Assembly (NCBI RefSeq): GCF_002100145.1
Contig: NZ_JXQD01000030.1
Span: 62,001-126,000, forward strand
Reading direction: 5' to 3'
DNA length: 64,000 bases
Source: Vibrio sp. qd031
GTDB lineage: Bacteria; Pseudomonadota; Gammaproteobacteria; Enterobacterales; Vibrionaceae
Position numbers and translations under genes: made by a program. Below, piece after piece: positions 62,923 through 64,000 of this stretch; position 1 is the stretch's first letter; the number at the start of each line of letters is the position of its first letter. Below the pieces are notes generated by a model that was not told where the DNA came from, did not search any database, and saw only the letters and a list, made by a program, of their open reading frames with translations.

Positions 62923-63694
62923 TTACTCTGTTTAATGCTTAATTAGAATTACCCTTTATATTTAATGCTTCATCGCTTAACGTTGCTTAACTCTCTAGTT
63001 TAGCAATGTTAGATGAAGCATTTTATTTTTTATGTGGTGTACATTTCCTATGAGGAATGAGTAAAGGATTAATTTAGTCTATCTTTTCTTACTGCGCTAA
63101 ATTCACTTCTACTGATCCCTTATTAAATTTTAATCTTGGTTTTGACTTGCAGAACCAATATTCACCTGCGAACCTATGTCTCTAACCTATGGATAGGTTA
63201 TTTGTCCAACACTTTTTTTGCTCAATATTATTTTTGGGCTACGTGCCATGGATGGCACAGTTTTTTGCTTATTGCATTACTCGATAAAGTACCATTTCCA
63301 CCGCTTCCTAAATAACAATAAATACCAATCGCAATAATATCGGCCATTATCATGACACTTTAGGCGAATACACAATCCTAATATAGAAACTCAAGAACCT
63401 ATTGCATACCACGCCAAATTAAGTTTAATAAAAGGTTGAAACCCTAAGTTTCACAGTACGTTGGTTTTGAGAAAAGAGGTAGCCCCACACACGAACATGC
63501 CTCCAGTGGATGACTCCTCGAGTTACATAAAAACACCAAACTGACGAACACTCATGACATGCCTTAGTTGCTGCTAGCTACAGTGAGCACGAATTCGTCA
63601 GGAGATAATAAAGCAACCTTTTTATGGGCTTAGTACTGCATAAGAGCTATCTCAATAAGGACCATTCACGTGTATCCTGATTTGAAATTATGCA
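62923..63694. other. Long noncoding region, ppk2 side
   Basis: About 770 bases between the porin and the partial ppk2 gene. Apart from the porin terminator (62964-63030) I see no gene, repeat or known site. It is AT-rich and has no recognisable mobile-element remnant. Confidence 0.4.
62964..63030 (+). terminator. Long hairpin terminator of the porin gene
   Basis: Outer arms AATGCTTCATC (62964-62974) and GATGAAGCATT (63012-63022) are perfect; inner segments TTAAC and TTGCT also pair. A T-rich tail follows. Confidence 0.85.
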
Positions 63695-64000
63695 TCAATA
63701 CTTCTGAGGCACAAACGCTTGTTCTTCAATAGGGGCTCGAATGTAACCTTCCTTATTCAGCTCAGGCAAATCGATGGTGTCGTATTCAATATCTTTATAG
63801 TCAATCTGCGACAGCAGATGACTTATGCAGTTAAGTCGAGCACGCTTTTTATCATCCGACGGGACCACCCACCAAGGAGAGTGTTTGGTATCGGTATAAG
63901 CAAACATTTTATCCTTTGCTTCGGAATACTCGGCCCAGCGATTACGAGATTCCAGATCCATCGGACTAAATTTCCATCGTTTCACCGGTGTTTTTATACG
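63695..64000 (-). CDS. C-terminal part of polyphosphate kinase 2 (PPK2), 5' end outside window
   Basis: The frame is open to the edge of the window on the minus strand (reads RIKTPVKRWKFSPMDLESRN, then RWAEYSEAKDKMFAYTDTKHSPW). This is the conserved C-terminal region of PPK2 (KRWKFSPMDLESR; DTKHSPWWVVPSDDKKRARLN). PPK2 uses polyphosphate to phosphorylate nucleotides. About 102 residues are visible and its start lies beyond base 64000. Confidence 0.92.
   Translation of the reverse strand, partial: RIKTPVKRWKFSPMDLESRNRWAEYSEAKDKMFAYTDTKHSPWWVVPSDDKKRARLNCISHLLSQIDYKDIEYDTIDLPELNKEGYIRAPIEEQAFVPQKY

Noticed and set aside
63031..63694. Possible mobile-element remnant before ppk2
   Set aside because: No inverted terminal repeats, transposase pieces or target duplications were seen.

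Overview
The window reads as a Vibrio-type gammaproteobacterial chromosome segment. Its gene order and families (a MalT-controlled maltose/glycogen cluster, a VpsT-type LuxR regulator, a pst operon, SbcDC, OM lipoprotein Lpp with an L,D-transpeptidase, an Xds-type extracellular nuclease, mobAB beside copA) resemble what I recall from Vibrio chromosome II. That replicon assignment is inference. No prophage, transposase, CRISPR array, rRNA or intact tRNA was seen. The coding density is high and the genes look housekeeping or accessory-metabolic.

Layout. 1-1.7 kb: tail of an unknown gene, a VTT/TVP38 membrane protein and small unknown ORFs. 1.3-10.1 kb (all minus): an unknown 116-aa protein, a LysM/M23 murein endopeptidase, an exported unknown, sbcC, sbcD and a Set-type sugar efflux transporter. 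10.4-16.8 kb: malG-malF-malE facing malK across a promoter region with MalT-core motifs, then a VpsT/CpsQ-like c-di-GMP regulator. 16.9-21.7 kb: two small unknown genes and pstSCAB with a Pho box. 22-25 kb: two tandem maltoporin-family genes. 25.4-29.3 kb: a DEAD-box helicase, lpp, a convergent L,D-transpeptidase and a DUF523/DUF1722 protein. 29.4-40.3 kb: a decayed sensor gene, glgB, malQ, malP and divergent malT. 40.5-44.1 kb: a 2OG-Fe(II) oxygenase with a class V PLP enzyme, a pirin and a conserved unknown. 44.2-52.1 kb: a 1.2-k-residue amylase lipoprotein, an ExeM/Xds-type nuclease and an outer-membrane barrel. 52.2-60.1 kb: a fused pseudouridine synthase, a MerR regulator with copA, mobA-mobB, and a two-gene operon of an exported phosphoesterase and a small barrel. 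60.3-64 kb: a mobB 3'-end duplicate, a MarR regulator, a porin with a perfect CRP half-site pair upstream, and the 3' part of ppk2.

How the parts work together: the amylase and maltoporins would supply maltodextrins, MalEFGK imports them, MalQ/MalP/GlgB process them, and MalT activates the set. GGAGGA-type MalT cores are visible in the malE-malK and malP-malT gaps but not clearly at the porins, glgB or the amylase. The pst operon carries its own Pho box. Lpp sits beside the enzyme class that can tether it to peptidoglycan.

The best candidates for undescribed biology are the oxygenase-PLP enzyme operon (40.57-42.45 kb), the phosphoesterase-barrel operon (58.4-60.1 kb) and several strong inverted repeats with no assigned regulator. 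None is proven by sequence alone. All family calls come from reading motifs by eye, without searches.
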